A stretch of DNA of 64,000 nt from Anaerovorax sp. IOR16 (lineage in GTDB: Bacteria > Bacillota > Clostridia > Peptostreptococcales > Anaerovoracaceae): the NCBI RefSeq assembly GCF_017168145.1, contig NZ_JADQTL010000009.1, forward strand, positions 62,001 to 126,000. The letters are read 5' to 3'. Positions 27,444 to 36,295 of the stretch are shown here, piece after piece. Each line of letters starts with the position of its first letter. Positions within the stretch are counted from its first letter, which is position 1. The notes under the pieces were generated by a model. The model was not told the origin of the DNA, ran no database searches, and worked only from the letters and a program-made list of their open reading frames with translations. A program made the translations under genes and the position numbers.

Positions 27444-28649
27444 TTACTGCGGAAGAGATGCTAAGTATTCTTTCACTCGTCCATAGTAGATACGTAAGAA
27501 CTTATTGGCACCTGCAGTCATGTAGACATAATAAGGTTTACCTTGAGCACGTTTCTTGTCCATAAATAGATACACGGCATCATCCTGTGGCTTATTTTTG
27601 ATAAGAGCGTCCATGACCTGAAACAAAGTTTTACGCAAGGTAGAAGATCCTCTTTTGGAAGCATGAACACTCTTTTGTTCATAGGTTCCAGATTGATTTA
27701 CACCTGGATCGACACCAGCAAATGCTGTAATGGCGCCTTTGTGAGTAAAGCGTGTAACATCTCCAATTTCAGCAATTAGCTGAGGACCTAGAGACGAACC
27801 AACGCCTTTCATTTCCATGACGATAAAGTACTCTGGCAGTTTAGATGCAGTTTCATGCATTAAAGAACGAAGTTGTTCCACTGTTTGAGAGGCGATATTT
27901 AGCTGTTCTACAGCCTGTTTAACAATCAGTTTGGTTAAGTCATCTTTAGGAAGTACGGGAATAAGCTCCTTAGCTGCACCATAGATTTCTTCAGCTTTTG
28001 ATTTACTGAAGTTGTACTTCTTTCTCTTGCACCATTTCTGATAATGGTCGGTGAAAGCATTTAGAGACATTTTACGAACACAGTCCACATGCCAGTATGT
28101 AGTGGCGAAATCAACCCATTTCTGACTACCATCATTACGGGCAGGGCTATCGAAGTAAGTATTAACACCTGGATAGGTTTGATCAAGAATGCCGATAAAG
28201 TTGTTTTTCATAGCCGTTTTGTGCTTCATATAGAAACCAAACTGACGGTTCATTGTTTTTAACTGATTGCGTATTTCATCCATAAGACAATACTGTTTCA
28301 AATCAGTCCAGCTGTCAAGAGCATAACGAGCTATTTTAACAGCATCTGCCTTATCAGACTTGACTTTACGGAGAGAATTATCTCCGAAATCTTTAATAAG
28401 TTTTGGATTTACGGCACTTACGAAAAGATTTGCCTGAGAAAGCTCATGAGCTAATGGTTCGTAATAACGACCAGTATGCTCCATGACAATCCGTGATTCA
28501 CCTTCAATGGATTTGATTTGTTCAATTAAGAAACTAATTTCACTTGAAGTGTGGTGAATCTCAAAAGGTGAAGAAATAATCTCACCATATGGGCGGAGAA
28601 TAGCAATCATGCTTTTGCCCTTAGAAACATCAATACCTACTGCGTTCAT
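27444..28649 (-). CDS. IS110-family transposase (DEDD/serine recombinase)
   Basis: 401 residues, apparently intact. The N-terminal RuvC-like DEDD_Tnp_IS110 domain starts NAVGIDVSKGKSMIAILR (first Asp), with VMEHTGRYYEPLAHEL (Glu) and VKSDKADAVKIARYA (Asp pair). The C-terminal transposase_20 domain has MKGVGSSLGPQLIAEIGD, ITAFAGVDPGVNQSG and KRGSSTLRKTLFQVM with the catalytic serine region. These enzymes act with a bridge RNA made from the element's noncoding end to pair target and donor DNA. Confidence 0.95.
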   Translation of the reverse strand: MNAVGIDVSKGKSMIAILRPYGEIISSPFEIHHTSSEISFLIEQIKSIEGESRIVMEHTGRYYEPLAHELSQANLFVSAVNPKLIKDFGDNSLRKVKSDKADAVKIARYALDSWTDLKQYCLMDEIRNQLKTMNRQFGFYMKHKTAMKNNFIGILDQTYPGVNTYFDSPARNDGSQKWVDFATTYWHVDCVRKMSLNAFTDHYQKWCKRKKYNFSKSKAEEIYGAAKELIPVLPKDDLTKLIVKQAVEQLNIASQTVEQLRSLMHETASKLPEYFIVMEMKGVGSSLGPQLIAEIGDVTRFTHKGAITAFAGVDPGVNQSGTYEQKSVHASKRGSSTLRKTLFQVMDALIKNKPQDDAVYLFMDKKRAQGKPYYVYMTAGANKFLRIYYGRVKEYLASLPQ

Positions 28650-28925
28650 AAATTTGTCACTCCTATAGATTATTGCAATGGATAAACACCAGTTTTACTC
28701 ATTGCCTATTCCATCTACTGTGGTGTGACCCGAACGTACTGTAGGAAGCAGTTCAACCTGCATAAAACGAACGCTGCGAATGAGGAGCTGGTTAGCAGTC
28801 TAATTTACGGACGCGAAGTCCAAGAAAGGAAGACGCCATACCTATTGCTCCATACATTCTAACAGCTTAAGCAACAAGATGGATAGTGACCTGACTGGCT
28901 GTCAAGCACATTAACCATAAATATA
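28650..28925 (-). ncRNA. Probable IS110 bridge RNA region
   Basis: Non-coding stretch directly upstream of the transposase on the same strand, where IS110-group elements encode their bridge RNA. It holds several short hairpins, for example GGAC-GCGAA-GTCC (around 28839-28851). The limits of the RNA and its target and donor loops cannot be fixed without related copies. The call rests on element family and position. Confidence 0.5.
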
Positions 28926-28941
28926 TTGTAGTAGAAAAGAG

Positions 28942-28989
28942 AAGGGCTTATCCCAATCGATGGCAAATCGGGCGGAGTTGGCCCTTTTT
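28942..28989 (+). terminator. Terminator-like hairpin beside the IS110 element
   Basis: AAGGGC (28942-28947) / GCCCTT (28981-28986) enclosing inner CCC/GGG pairing, followed by TTTG. Probably the original terminator of the phosphoesterase gene, now cut off from it by the insertion. Confidence 0.55.
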
Positions 28990-29012
28990 GTTATGCCAAA
29001 ACTGCCCGCTTC

Positions 29013-29028
29013 GTGACAAGTTTGTCAC
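29013..29028 (+). promoter_or_regulatory. Palindromic enhancer candidate
   Basis: Perfect dyad GTGACAA-GT-TTGTCAC, about 145 bases upstream of a sigma-54 promoter: a typical place for an activator binding site. A related half site TTTGTCAAAG lies near 29115. The AtoC-like activator encoded at 36296 is the natural candidate to bind. Confidence 0.55.
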
Positions 29029-29161
29029 AATCTTATCGTGAAGTTTAATATGATTTTGACATTTTTTTAACAAAATTAAAGGAGTATAAATTTTTTTTCC
29101 GCTTAGAATATCAACGTTTGTCAAAGAATTAACAAATAAAATTCTAAGATAGTTTTTTGAA

Positions 29162-29178
29162 TTGGCACACGATTTGCT
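29162..29178 (+). promoter_or_regulatory. Sigma-54 promoter of the permease/4-hydroxybutyrate operon
   Basis: TTGGCACACGATTTGCT: GG (29164-29165), ten bases, GC (29176-29177), with TGGCAC and TTGC blocks matching the -24/-12 consensus. It lies about 125 bases before the permease start codon. Confidence 0.85.
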
Positions 29179-29302
29179 CATTAAAATAGCAAACGTATAA
29201 ACCATATGTCATTTGAGACATTGGTTTTGCACTTTTCGAAAAGTCATGACGCGACCCAATGTATTAGAGATCATCGAGAAAGAGAGAGGAGAAAAGAAAA
29301 AT

Positions 29303-30724
29303 ATGAGAGAGTATATGCCATATGGCGAAGAAGCACCGTTCATAAAAGCGGGGCCGTTTAAAATTCGTCTTCCATTCATTCATTATCGCTTCGAAGTTGC
29401 AGACTACATTCAGGGACTATTAATGTGTGCAGTTTGCCTTGGTGCCATTCCGTTGCTGCAGGATGCTTTAAATATGCCTTTTGAAGTTGCCCTTGCGGTT
29501 GTTATTCTAAATGGATTTTTATATACTTGGCACACATTACTTGGGGATCCTGTAGTTCCTGGTTGGATTACACCGGCAATACCATTACTTACTGCCTATT
29601 GCTTAACCTTTCCAGCAGGCCACGCAAGAATGCAAGGGCTGGTTGCATTTGAGATTACACTTGGAATTTTCGCTATTTTATTAGGATTGACTGGTGTTGC
29701 TGGAAAAATTATTGGTGTAATTCCTCCCGCTATCAAATCAGGCATTATTTTGGGAGCCGGAATCTCTGCAATAACAATGATCTTTAAAGAGGGTGGAAAA
29801 TTTGAAATGATGCCTTATACTACGGCGATTTGTCTAATTGTTGCATTCTATCTACTCTTTTCAAATGGATTTAAGAGATTGAGTACAAAGAACAAAATGT
29901 GGGAAACCATTGCAAATCTTGGAATCCTTCCTGCAGTTTTGATTGCTGTTATCGTCGCACCAATTGTAGGAGAAAGTGCATGGCCACACATCGAGTTTGG
30001 TTTTAGTAATCCTGATTTTCATACACTTTGGACGGATTGGGTTCCTTGGGGAGCTGTAGGTTGGCCTGCTCCAATTATGTTTGTAAAGGCAATTCCAACT
30101 GTTTTGGCAATTTATATTGTATTATTTGGTGACGTTGTACAGAGTAAAGCACTTGTACATGATGCAGATATTGCAAGAGATGATGAAACCATTGATTACA
30201 ATCCAAATCGTGCACATTTAATCTTTGGTATCAGAAACACCATTATGGGAGTCATCGGACCGGATATTACTATGTGTGGGCCTCTTTGGGCAGCTATGCA
30301 GGTTGTTGTTTGTGAACGTTATAAAAAAGGCAGAAGAAGTATGCAGTCCTTGTTTGGCGGTGCCGCTTCTTTCCGTTTCGGTACGTTTACAGGATATTGG
30401 CTTCTTCCGATTTTAACCTTGGTACAGCCGATTTTATCCGTTGCTTTGGCTTTGACCATGATTGTACAGGGATTCGTAAGCGTGCGTATTGGTGTGCAGC
30501 AATCGCAAAGCTTTAAGGATTTAGGAATTGCAGGTGTCATTGCCGGTGCTTTATTAGTAAAGGGATCTGCATTTGGTCTTGTAATTGGTGTATTAGCATG
30601 TCTCTTATGTTACGGAAAAGATTTTCTCAAAGGCGACACCACTTTTGGTCATTTATGGTCGGCAGAGGTTGAGGTCATGACAAAAGAATCCGGAAACTTA
30701 GAGGCTGATGAAGAAGTCGCTTAA
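29303..30724 (+). CDS. UraA/NCS2-like permease, substrate unknown
   Basis: 473-residue polytopic membrane protein with 12-14 hydrophobic spans. The fold and gross pattern (ALNMPFEVALAVVILNGF, GVIPPAIKSGIILGAGISA) look like the NCS2/SLC23 or SulP group, but the typical NCS2 nucleobase motifs are not convincing, so a purine or uracil substrate should not be assumed. ATG 29303 (MREYMPYGEE) is chosen behind GAGGAG; an in-frame extension to 29213 has no ribosome binding site. It opens a sigma-54-driven unit with abfD and abfT, suggesting uptake of 4-hydroxybutyrate, 4-aminobutyrate or a related acid (inference). Confidence 0.75.
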   Translation: MREYMPYGEEAPFIKAGPFKIRLPFIHYRFEVADYIQGLLMCAVCLGAIPLLQDALNMPFEVALAVVILNGFLYTWHTLLGDPVVPGWITPAIPLLTAYCLTFPAGHARMQGLVAFEITLGIFAILLGLTGVAGKIIGVIPPAIKSGIILGAGISAITMIFKEGGKFEMMPYTTAICLIVAFYLLFSNGFKRLSTKNKMWETIANLGILPAVLIAVIVAPIVGESAWPHIEFGFSNPDFHTLWTDWVPWGAVGWPAPIMFVKAIPTVLAIYIVLFGDVVQSKALVHDADIARDDETIDYNPNRAHLIFGIRNTIMGVIGPDITMCGPLWAAMQVVVCERYKKGRRSMQSLFGGAASFRFGTFTGYWLLPILTLVQPILSVALALTMIVQGFVSVRIGVQQSQSFKDLGIAGVIAGALLVKGSAFGLVIGVLACLLCYGKDFLKGDTTFGHLWSAEVEVMTKESGNLEADEEVA

Positions 30725-30754
30725 TTGTGAATTTGAATATTGGAAGTGATAACT

Positions 30755-31033
30755 TTGGAAAGAAAAATAAAAAAGGTTTTAGAGGAAAAGGTAAATCCTA
30801 TTTTATCTGAACATTATGGTGGAGCCATACTTACCAGTTTTGAAAATAATGTGGCATGGATACGGATGACTGGTGCATGTGGGCAATGCCCTTCCGCACA
30901 GCAGACGATTGAAGATGTCGTAAAGGAAATCATTATCGCAAATGTTGAGGGGGTTACGGATGTATGTCTTGATGCATCCGTAAGTGAAGATCTGCTTGGT
31001 ATGGCTCGGAAAATTTTAAATAAAGAAGCTTAA
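30755..31033 (+). CDS. NifU C-terminal-like iron-sulfur protein
   Basis: About 92 residues with the NifU/Nfu C-terminal fold: VNPILSEHYGGAILTSFEN and the metal motif CGQCPSAQQTIEDVVKE (CxxC). Such proteins carry or assemble 4Fe-4S clusters. There is no ATG; TTG at 30755 is favoured because GGAAGTG stands just before it, with GTG 30746 and TTG 30740 as options. It sits between the permease and the 4Fe-4S enzyme AbfD, so a role in loading AbfD's cluster is plausible but unproven. Confidence 0.78.
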   Translation: MERKIKKVLEEKVNPILSEHYGGAILTSFENNVAWIRMTGACGQCPSAQQTIEDVVKEIIIANVEGVTDVCLDASVSEDLLGMARKILNKEA

Positions 31034-31094
31034 TATAGGCAATGCAATCGCACTAAGTACGATGTTTGCGAATAGAGTTATAAGGTTTTATTAG

Positions 31095-31133
31095 CGGTTT
31101 GATAGTAAGCAGAATCTGTTTATTATCAAACCG
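31095..31133 (+). other. Intercistronic hairpin before abfD
   Basis: 10-bp perfect stem CGGTTTGATA (31095-31104) / TATCAAACCG (31124-31133) without a following T run, 10 bases before the abfD ribosome binding site. Likely an mRNA processing or stability element. This ~125-base gap holds no convincing promoter. Confidence 0.6.
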
Positions 31134-31159
31134 AGTCCATGAAGAGGAGGATTTTTAGT

Positions 31160-32632
31160 ATGTTAATGACAGGAGCACAGTACATCGAAAGTTTAAGAAA
31201 GTTAAACACAAGAGTGTATATGTTTGGTGAAAAAATTGAAAATTGGGTGGATCATCCTATGATTCGACCTTCTATCAATTGCTTGGCAGTTACTTATGAT
31301 TTGGCACATGACCCGCAATATGCTGACCTTATGACTGCAAAATCAAATTTAACCGGAGAAATCATCAACCGTTTTGGACATTTACATCAAAGTGCTGATG
31401 ACCTTAGAAAAAAGGTTAAAATGCAAAGACTTTGCGGACAGAAAACGGCAAGCTGCTTCCAAAGATGTGTTGGTATGGATGCTTTTAATGCAGTATTTTC
31501 TACCACTTTTGAGACTGATAAAAAGTATGGAAGTGAGTACCATAAAAATTTTACTGAATTCTTAAAGATGGTTCAAGAAGAGGACATCGTTGTTGATGGT
31601 GCAATGACGGACCCTAAGGGGGACAGAGGTGTAGGACCTTCGGATCAAAAAGATGCAGATTTATTTGTACATATTGTAGAGCAGAGAGAAGACGGAATTG
31701 TTGTTCGTGGTGCAAAATGTCACCAAACCGGCTCCATCAATTCTCATTGGCATCTCATTATGCCAACACAGGCAATGAGACCGGAAGACAAAGACTATGC
31801 AGTTTCATTTGCATGCCCTTCCGATGCAGAAGGTGTATACATGGTATATGGAAGACAGTCTTGTGACACCAGAAAGATGGAAGAAAATGCAGATGTTGAT
31901 CTTGGAAATAAAATGTTCGGCGGTCAGGAAGCGTTGGTTGTATTTGATGATGTGTTTATTCCAAATGAATATGTTTTCTTAAACGGAGAAACTGAGTTCG
32001 CAGGAATGCTCGTTGAACGATTTGCAGGATATCACAGACAGTCTTATGGTGGATGTAAAGTAGGCGTAGGCGATGTTATCATCGGTGCTGCCGCTCTTGC
32101 TGCAGATTACAATGGTGCAAACAAGGCATCTCATATTAAAGATAAGTTAATTGAGATGACACATTTGAATGAAACGTTATATTGCTGTGGTATCGCTTGT
32201 TCTGCAGAAGGCTATCCTACAGAAGCAGGAAATTATCAGATTGATCTTCTGCTTGCGAATGTTTGTAAGCAGAACGTTACAAGATTCCCTTATGAAATCG
32301 TAAGACTTGCAGAAGACATTGCCGGAGGCTTAATGGTAACAATGCCTTCAGAAAAGGACTTTAAGTCGGAAACTGTGGTTGGAAGAAATGGAGAAACCAT
32401 TGGAGATATTTGCAATAAGTATTTTGCAGCTTCCCCAGTATGTACAACAGAAGACAGAATGAGAATTTTAAGATTCTTGGAAAATATTTGTCTCGGTTCT
32501 TCTGCAGTTGGATACAGAACGGAATCCATGCATGGTGCAGGTTCTCCTCAGGCTCAGAGAATCATGATCAGTCGTCAGGGAAATATCAATGCGAAGAAAG
32601 AACTAGCAAAGGCGATTGCAGGAATCAAATAA
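31160..32632 (+). CDS. abfD: 4-hydroxybutyryl-CoA dehydratase / vinylacetyl-CoA isomerase
   Basis: 490-residue FAD and 4Fe-4S enzyme that dehydrates 4-hydroxybutyryl-CoA to crotonyl-CoA by a ketyl radical route. With the start at 31160 (MLMTGAQYIESLRKLNTRVY, AGAGGAGG nine bases upstream) the cluster ligands fall exactly on the known positions: Cys99 and Cys103 (CFQRC), His292 and Cys299 (HRQSYGGC). Other signatures are GAKCHQTGSINSHWH and TESMHGAGSPQAQRIMI. An in-frame ATG at 31139 precedes the ribosome binding site and is rejected. The product feeds crotonyl-CoA to butyrate formation. Confidence 0.97.
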   Translation: MLMTGAQYIESLRKLNTRVYMFGEKIENWVDHPMIRPSINCLAVTYDLAHDPQYADLMTAKSNLTGEIINRFGHLHQSADDLRKKVKMQRLCGQKTASCFQRCVGMDAFNAVFSTTFETDKKYGSEYHKNFTEFLKMVQEEDIVVDGAMTDPKGDRGVGPSDQKDADLFVHIVEQREDGIVVRGAKCHQTGSINSHWHLIMPTQAMRPEDKDYAVSFACPSDAEGVYMVYGRQSCDTRKMEENADVDLGNKMFGGQEALVVFDDVFIPNEYVFLNGETEFAGMLVERFAGYHRQSYGGCKVGVGDVIIGAAALAADYNGANKASHIKDKLIEMTHLNETLYCCGIACSAEGYPTEAGNYQIDLLLANVCKQNVTRFPYEIVRLAEDIAGGLMVTMPSEKDFKSETVVGRNGETIGDICNKYFAASPVCTTEDRMRILRFLENICLGSSAVGYRTESMHGAGSPQAQRIMISRQGNINAKKELAKAIAGIK

Positions 32633-32681
32633 GGAGTAACCATTGCTTCTTTCAACCTTGCATAGTATGATAAAAGTAAAA

Positions 32682-32711
32682 ATAGTGGGGCGGCGTTTAC
32701 CGTCCCACTAT
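32682..32711 (+). other. Intercistronic hairpin after abfD
   Basis: 12-bp stem ATAGTGGGGCGG (32682-32693) / CCGTCCCACTAT (32700-32711, one G-T pair) without a T tract. It probably protects the 3' end of the abfD message or sets relative expression, rather than ending transcription. Confidence 0.6.
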
Positions 32712-32734
32712 CGATAAATGGAGGGAGAAAGAGC

Positions 32735-32998
32735 ATGAAATGCGGTGTGAGATTTTGTGGTGGATGCAATCCGAGATATGATAGAGGAAAGGTTCTGGAG
32801 GAGATTAAGGAATCGTTGAGTGAGATTGATTTCGAGTATGCATGCGAAGAGGAAACTTATGATGTTATTTTGGTCATAGGTGGATGCACCAATTGCTGTG
32901 CATCTTACGAACAATTTAAAACAAAAGAAGGCGTCATTAAGATGTGGGATTCAGCGGACACCAAAAGAATTATCAGAGTCATACGTGATTTGAGTTAA
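32735..32998 (+). CDS. Small cysteine-rich protein of unknown function
   Basis: 87-residue protein that I cannot place in a named family. It opens CGVRFCGGCNPRYDRGK and has a second Cys group GGCTNCCASYEQF near residue 50, seven Cys in all, in an otherwise alpha/beta-like sequence (YDVILVIGGC). The two Cys groups could bind a metal or iron-sulfur centre, or act in redox. GGAGGGA precedes the ATG. It sits between abfD and abfT inside the 4-hydroxybutyrate unit, so it probably supports the dehydratase or CoA transfer. Confidence 0.75.
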   Translation: MKCGVRFCGGCNPRYDRGKVLEEIKESLSEIDFEYACEEETYDVILVIGGCTNCCASYEQFKTKEGVIKMWDSADTKRIIRVIRDLS

Positions 32999-33050
32999 AG
33001 AGTGAGCACTTTAAATGGCTGCTCACCAAGGTGATTTTGTAGGAGGACTT

Positions 33051-34367
33051 ATGAATTGGAAAACAATATATGACAGCAGAAAATGTACGGCAGAGGAAGC
33101 TGTCAACAAGATTCATTCAGGTGATGCAGTGGTCTTTGCACACGCTGTAGCGGAACCGCCAGTTCTGGTAGAAGCTATGGTTGCTAATAAAGAAGCGTAT
33201 AAAAATGTAACCGTTTCGCATATGGTTACACTTGGAAAAGCAGAATATTCTCTTCCTGAAAATAAAGAACACTTTACATTTCGAGGTTGGTTTACAAGCG
33301 CAACGACAAGAAAATCATTGGAACAGGGGCATGGTCAATTTGTACCTGTGTTTTTCCATGAAGTTCCGGGTTTCATTCGGAAAGGAATTTTCAATGTCGA
33401 TGTGTTTATGGTAATGGTATCACCTCCGGATGAAAATGGTTTTTGCAGTGTCGGCGTATCTTGCGATTATACTATGGAAGCGATTAAATCTGCTAAAATT
33501 GTTTTAGCGGAAGTGAATGACCAAGTTCCTGTGGTTTATGGGGATACCTTTGTTCATGTAAGTCAAATTGATGCCTTTGTAGAAACTTCACATCCTCTTC
33601 CGGAAATCGGTATTCCGAAAATTGGTGAAGTAGAATCTGCTATCGGAAAGAACTGTGCGTCTTTGATTGAAGATGGAGCCACACTTCAATTAGGAATCGG
33701 AGCAATTCCGGATGCAGTATTAAGTCAATTAAAGGACAAAAAGCATTTAGGTATTCATTCGGAAATGATATCGGACGGTGTGGTAGATCTTTATGAAGCA
33801 GGCGTGATTGATTGTTCTCAAAAATCCATTGATAATGGTAAGATGATAGTTACTTTTTTAATGGGAACAAAAAGACTTTATGATTTTTGCAATAAAAATC
33901 CTATGGTTGAAATGAAACCGGTAGATTATGTAAATCATCCATCAATCGTTGCGCAATCTTCAAAGTTGGTTTGCATTAATGCTTGTTTAGAGGTGGATTT
34001 TATGGGGCAGGTTATATCAGATTCCATTGGAACAAGACAATTTTCCGGGGTAGGCGGTCAGGTCGATTTTGTTCGAGGTGCAGCTATGGCACTTGATGGA
34101 ATGGCCAAGGCAATCATTGCAATGCCTTCCACTGCTACCATGAAGGATGGTAGTAAGGTATCTAAGATTGTACCTTATATTACACATGGTGCGGCAGTGA
34201 CCACTTCAAGACACGATGTGGATTACATTGTAACAGAATACGGTGTTGCGCAAATGAAAGGAAAATCTCTCCAAGAAAGGGCGAGAGCATTGATAAATAT
34301 TGCACATCCTGATTTCAGGGATGAACTTGGCGAAGAATTTCAAAAAAGATTCCATGTAGAGTTTTAA
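33051..34367 (+). CDS. abfT: 4-hydroxybutyrate CoA-transferase
   Basis: 438-residue class I CoA-transferase that moves CoA from acetyl-CoA (or butyryl-CoA) to 4-hydroxybutyrate. The catalytic Glu is Glu238 in GIHSEMISDG, the same number as in the characterised enzyme of C. aminobutyricum. Other motifs are FAHAVAEPPVLVEAM, GDTFVHVSQIDAFVETSHPLP and GVGGQVDFVRGA. ATG 33051 is chosen behind AGGAGG (33041-33046); an in-frame start at 33015 lacks a site. It acts just before AbfD in the pathway. The genes for 4-hydroxybutyrate formation are not in the window. Confidence 0.96.
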   Translation: MNWKTIYDSRKCTAEEAVNKIHSGDAVVFAHAVAEPPVLVEAMVANKEAYKNVTVSHMVTLGKAEYSLPENKEHFTFRGWFTSATTRKSLEQGHGQFVPVFFHEVPGFIRKGIFNVDVFMVMVSPPDENGFCSVGVSCDYTMEAIKSAKIVLAEVNDQVPVVYGDTFVHVSQIDAFVETSHPLPEIGIPKIGEVESAIGKNCASLIEDGATLQLGIGAIPDAVLSQLKDKKHLGIHSEMISDGVVDLYEAGVIDCSQKSIDNGKMIVTFLMGTKRLYDFCNKNPMVEMKPVDYVNHPSIVAQSSKLVCINACLEVDFMGQVISDSIGTRQFSGVGGQVDFVRGAAMALDGMAKAIIAMPSTATMKDGSKVSKIVPYITHGAAVTTSRHDVDYIVTEYGVAQMKGKSLQERARALINIAHPDFRDELGEEFQKRFHVEF

Positions 34368-34380
34368 GTATGTTAAAATA

Positions 34381-34430
34381 AAGAAGGTCCATAATGATTC
34401 TTTTTTCACTATGGACTTCTTTGCATTATT
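34381..34430 (+). terminator. Probable terminator between abfT and the sensor kinase
   Basis: GTCCATA (34387-34393) / TATGGAC (34410-34416), extended by AAGAAG / TTCTT with one bulge; T runs are in the loop and after the stem. An ATG inside the loop (34394) is therefore unlikely to start the kinase. Confidence 0.55.
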
Positions 34431-34465
34431 TTACGGCAGATGATGATTATTTGTGGAGAATTTTT

Positions 34466-36292
34466 ATGTTTAAATCTGTTCAAACAAGAGCTATGTTCTA
34501 TTTGGTAAGTATTGCAATTAGCCTGTTGATTATTATCAGCTTTGTTTTGGTAGCTGGTATAGAAAAAATAGGCCATGGCATGCAAGAAAAGGCTCTGGAA
34601 GATCGAACCCGTTTGCTTTCAGAGTCTTTCCTAATAACAAGTGAACTCCAAGGAAAAATTACACCCGAAGAAGCTTATTTAATCATTCGGAATTCGGATT
34701 ATATTGATGAAGACATCAAAGAGAATAGTTTTTTAATTAACAAAGAAAGAAAAACTATTGGGTATTATGGACGAGAACTTCCTTATGATTTAACGTTTTC
34801 TAAGCAATGTTCTTTACAGAATATTTATAAAAAGGGAGAAAATTATATTGCAAATCTTGCATCTTTGAATCAAATTCCAGGTCTTGACGGTTGGTTTGTT
34901 TGTTCGGAAAAGAGATATTCACAAGTATTTCGAGATATTAATAACATTAAAACGGGCACGATTATAATACTGGTAATTTTATTGTTTATTTTATGGCCAC
35001 TTTCTAAAAGCATCTCCAAAAAGATAACGACTCCTATACGTGAACTTTCAAAATCTGCAGCGCGGATCGCTTCTGGTGATATCAGTCAGGGAATTGTAAC
35101 GAAAAATAAGGATGAATTAGCTGACATTGCGACCTCATTTAATTTAATGTTAAATCATTTAAAATCGACTATGCAGCAAGTACTCACCAAATCTGGGGAG
35201 ACCGCTTCCATGCATGAAATTATGGAATATGCTGAGCAGGCATATGAGAATCTTTTAAGCGGAATCATAAGTATTAATAACATTGGTGAGATTACGACCT
35301 TTAATGAAGCGGCTGAAAAGCTAATTGGATTAAAAGCCGAAGAGGTACTTGGTCTTAATGTACAAAACCCTATTCCAAAGGAAATTAAGCCGTTGATTGA
35401 TACTCTGAAACGATGTTTGGCAAAGGGAAGTCTTCAATTAAAGACTTTGGATGATATTTATAATACATCAGGAGAGAAAATTCCGATTTTATATAGCGTT
35501 AAAATACAGTTTGGACTAAAGGATGAAGTAATTGGTGCAGTATGTGTATTCCGAAATATTCTTGACATTCAGAGATTTGAAGAAAGCACCAATCGAACGA
35601 AAAACTTAAAGGCGTTGGGTGAAATGAGTGCTAGTTTGGCACATGAAGTAAAAAATCCTTTAACAAGTATACGTGGGTACGCACAATTAGCAAAGCTAGA
35701 ACTGAGCGAGCATGATTTAAACGTTGAGGGGCTTGATATTATTATACATGAAGCAGACCGTCTGGCTCAAATGCTTGATCGTTTTATGCATTTTGCGAGA
35801 CCGAAAATTCCTGTATTAAAGGAAGTTGATTTAAGAAAAGTAATTAATTATGTTATTACTTTAATCCAGAATGAATTGCCGGATAATATTAAAATTAACA
35901 CTGTTTTTAAGGAAATTCCAAACGTAATGGCAGACGAAGAGCTTTTTGAGCCGGTTATACTAAATCTGCTGCTGAATGCAATTCAAGCAATGCCAAATGG
36001 CGGTGTAATTACGATTAAAACAGGTTACAATGAAAAACGTAAAATGGTATTTACAGAAGTCATTGATACCGGTCAAGGAATACCAAGAGAAATATCTGAG
36101 AGAATTTTTGAACCGTTTTTTACGACAAAAGATATTGGTGCCGGTATGGGTCTTGCGATTTCATCAAGAATTATTGAAGCACATAAAGGTGTTTTGGAAG
36201 TAGAAAGTGTTGTAAAGGAAGGCGCAAAGTTCACGATACTGTTGCAATCGGTTGAAACAAGTAAAAAAACCTTTAATTTGAGGGAGGGATAA
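34466..36292 (+). CDS. AtoS-like membrane sensor histidine kinase
   Basis: 608-residue kinase. Residues ~8-28 and ~165-185 are membrane spans bracketing an extracellular sensor domain; HAMP follows (~186-240), then a PAS domain (~265-370), HisKA with His393 in SLAHEVKNPLTSIRGY, and HATPase_c with N box NLLLNAIQAMP, DTGQGIP and GAGMGLAI. ATG 34466 has GTGGAG eight bases upstream. It is followed by a response regulator of the sigma-54 class, the AtoS-AtoC pattern. In E. coli that pair controls short-chain fatty acid use; here it borders abfD-abfT, so it may sense an external short-chain acid. Confidence 0.9.
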   Translation: MFKSVQTRAMFYLVSIAISLLIIISFVLVAGIEKIGHGMQEKALEDRTRLLSESFLITSELQGKITPEEAYLIIRNSDYIDEDIKENSFLINKERKTIGYYGRELPYDLTFSKQCSLQNIYKKGENYIANLASLNQIPGLDGWFVCSEKRYSQVFRDINNIKTGTIIILVILLFILWPLSKSISKKITTPIRELSKSAARIASGDISQGIVTKNKDELADIATSFNLMLNHLKSTMQQVLTKSGETASMHEIMEYAEQAYENLLSGIISINNIGEITTFNEAAEKLIGLKAEEVLGLNVQNPIPKEIKPLIDTLKRCLAKGSLQLKTLDDIYNTSGEKIPILYSVKIQFGLKDEVIGAVCVFRNILDIQRFEESTNRTKNLKALGEMSASLAHEVKNPLTSIRGYAQLAKLELSEHDLNVEGLDIIIHEADRLAQMLDRFMHFARPKIPVLKEVDLRKVINYVITLIQNELPDNIKINTVFKEIPNVMADEELFEPVILNLLLNAIQAMPNGGVITIKTGYNEKRKMVFTEVIDTGQGIPREISERIFEPFFTTKDIGAGMGLAISSRIIEAHKGVLEVESVVKEGAKFTILLQSVETSKKTFNLREG

Positions 36293-36295
36293 ACT

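Larger units (their letters stand above)
27390..28930 (-). mobile_element. IS110-group insertion sequence (ends approximate)
   Basis: About 1.5 kb holding one DEDD transposase on the minus strand, a ~270-base noncoding region in front of it and a short 3' part with a terminator. IS110-group elements have no terminal inverted repeats and make no clear target duplication, so the exact ends cannot be read from one copy. The long noncoding part lies on the 5' side of the gene, the layout of the IS110 (not IS1111) group. It sits between the phosphoesterase gene and a terminator-like hairpin at 28942-28989 that may once have served that gene. Confidence 0.75.

Noticed and set aside
29303-30724. Annotating the permease as a xanthine or uracil transporter
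   Set aside because: Only the overall fold resembles NCS2; the nucleobase motifs are unclear and the operon context points to organic acid metabolism.
31036-31052. Possible sigma-54 promoter TAGGCAATGCAATCGCA before abfD
   Set aside because: GG-N10-GC spacing is present but the -24 block (TGGCAC) and the -12 block (TTGC) both mismatch; the upstream sigma-54 promoter at 29162 is far better.
34394-34465. Earlier in-frame ATG for the sensor kinase
   Set aside because: It sits in the loop of the abfT terminator hairpin and lacks a ribosome binding site; ATG 34466 has one.
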